DNA of 64,000 nt from contig DATCEO010000077.1 in the NCBI GenBank assembly GCA_036510065.1, positions 1-64,000 on the forward strand, read 5' to 3'. This DNA comes from DASUBV01 sp036510065 (lineage in GTDB: Bacteria > Actinomycetota > Actinomycetes > Streptosporangiales > Streptosporangiaceae). The position numbers and the translations under genes were made by a program. Under the pieces are notes generated by a model. It made no database searches and had not been told where the DNA came from. It saw nothing but the letters and a program-made list of their open reading frames with translations. Below are positions 63,755 through 64,000 of the stretch, in pieces. How positions within the stretch are numbered: the stretch's first letter is position 1; every line of letters begins with the position of its first letter.

Positions 63755-64000
63755 AAGTAACCTCGAAGCGCTAACGCCAGCCCGGCTGCCGCCGATCCCG
63801 ACTTAGGGGTGCTACCGCTGCCCTGACTCATCCGGTGGGGTCACCGCGATCTCCGGAGCCGACTGAGGCGTGGCGTCCGGGGTCGCCGCCCCGGGCCGAG
63901 CTGGTCACTGTCGACTAGCGCGGTGTGGACGCCCCGGCCCAGCCCCAGGAAGCCTTGCCCCCGGAAGCGCGGGAGAGGCCATCCCGCGCGCGGCGGCCGT
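63755..64000. other. Right-edge region, no supported gene
   Basis: With the preceding bases this makes about 330 bp without a convincing gene. On the minus strand a frame near the edge (WPLPRFRGQGFLGLGRGVHT) could be the end of something outside the window, but it is not recognised. Confidence 0.3.

Overview
The window is GC-rich (roughly 70%) DNA with strong third-position GC bias, frequent GTG starts and short ATGA/GTGA gene overlaps. It carries a Bpa proteasome activator, CrgA, the fhaA-fhaB-pstP-rodA-pbpA-pknB cell-growth cluster, a subtilisin-inhibitor-like lipoprotein and abundant secreted glycan-active proteins. This points to a high-GC actinomycete of Streptomyces/Streptosporangiales type, probably a soil organism. 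No CRISPR array, complete insertion sequence or prophage was seen. One tRNA gene, tRNA-Leu(CAG), lies next to the growth cluster.

Layout. 1-5.8 kb: secreted sulfatase (cut by the left edge), spherulin-4-like protein, quinone oxidoreductase, bpa, a family 2 glycosyltransferase, a STAS antagonist and two small proteins. 5.8-14.1 kb: arginine deiminase, a RsbW-like ATPase, a MarR regulator with a clear operator beside a Wzm/Wzt-type polysaccharide exporter, a PAS-GAF histidine kinase, the SSI lipoprotein and an Fpg/Nei glycosylase. 14.3-25.4 kb: tRNA-Leu, then the growth and division operon (no pknA), crgA, rhomboid protease, peptidyl-prolyl isomerase and two membrane proteins. 25.7-39.4 kb: ATP-dependent DNA ligase, malic enzyme, a frameshifted FUSC protein with a TetR regulator, two serine hydrolases, a UMP-kinase-like protein, a RibD-like reductase with a flavin reductase, and a second PP2C phosphatase that resembles the catalytic domain of PstP. 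39.7-51.5 kb: a coupled Fur-catalase pair, a kinase/unknown/FHA signalling trio, a SnoaL-like protein facing a MerR regulator, a GH76 mannanase, and a DrrAB-type exporter with its own MerR regulator and operator. 51.5-57.8 kb: a very large secreted GH87-like glucanase with discoidin and ASH-like repeats, a strip of gene remnants (LuxR, EamA), and a DUF1707 protein.

The most interesting region is 58.0-63.75 kb. An aminoglycoside-phosphotransferase-fold kinase overlaps a small helical protein gene. These are followed by a DUF7064/7065-like protein, a CaiB/BaiF CoA-transferase, a FAS1-like/MaoC hot-dog dehydratase and a TetR regulator, with a divergent SnoaL-like gene at the end. The same 14-16 bp inverted repeat (core AGCGA-TCGC-TCGCT) stands in front of both outermost genes, so the whole block looks like one TetR regulon. 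I infer an acyl-CoA catabolic module related to the LvaAB-type hydroxyacyl-CoA kinases. Three members look damaged in this sequence: the CoA-transferase lacks its middle, the MaoC gene is out of frame at a run of seven G, and the SnoaL gene has an in-frame TGA.

Several other breaks sit at or near short homopolymers (FUSC at 29491, MaoC at 61938, possibly the small gene at 56.5 kb), so assembly indels must be separated from real decay. Functional calls rest on motifs and family resemblance read by eye; no database search was run.
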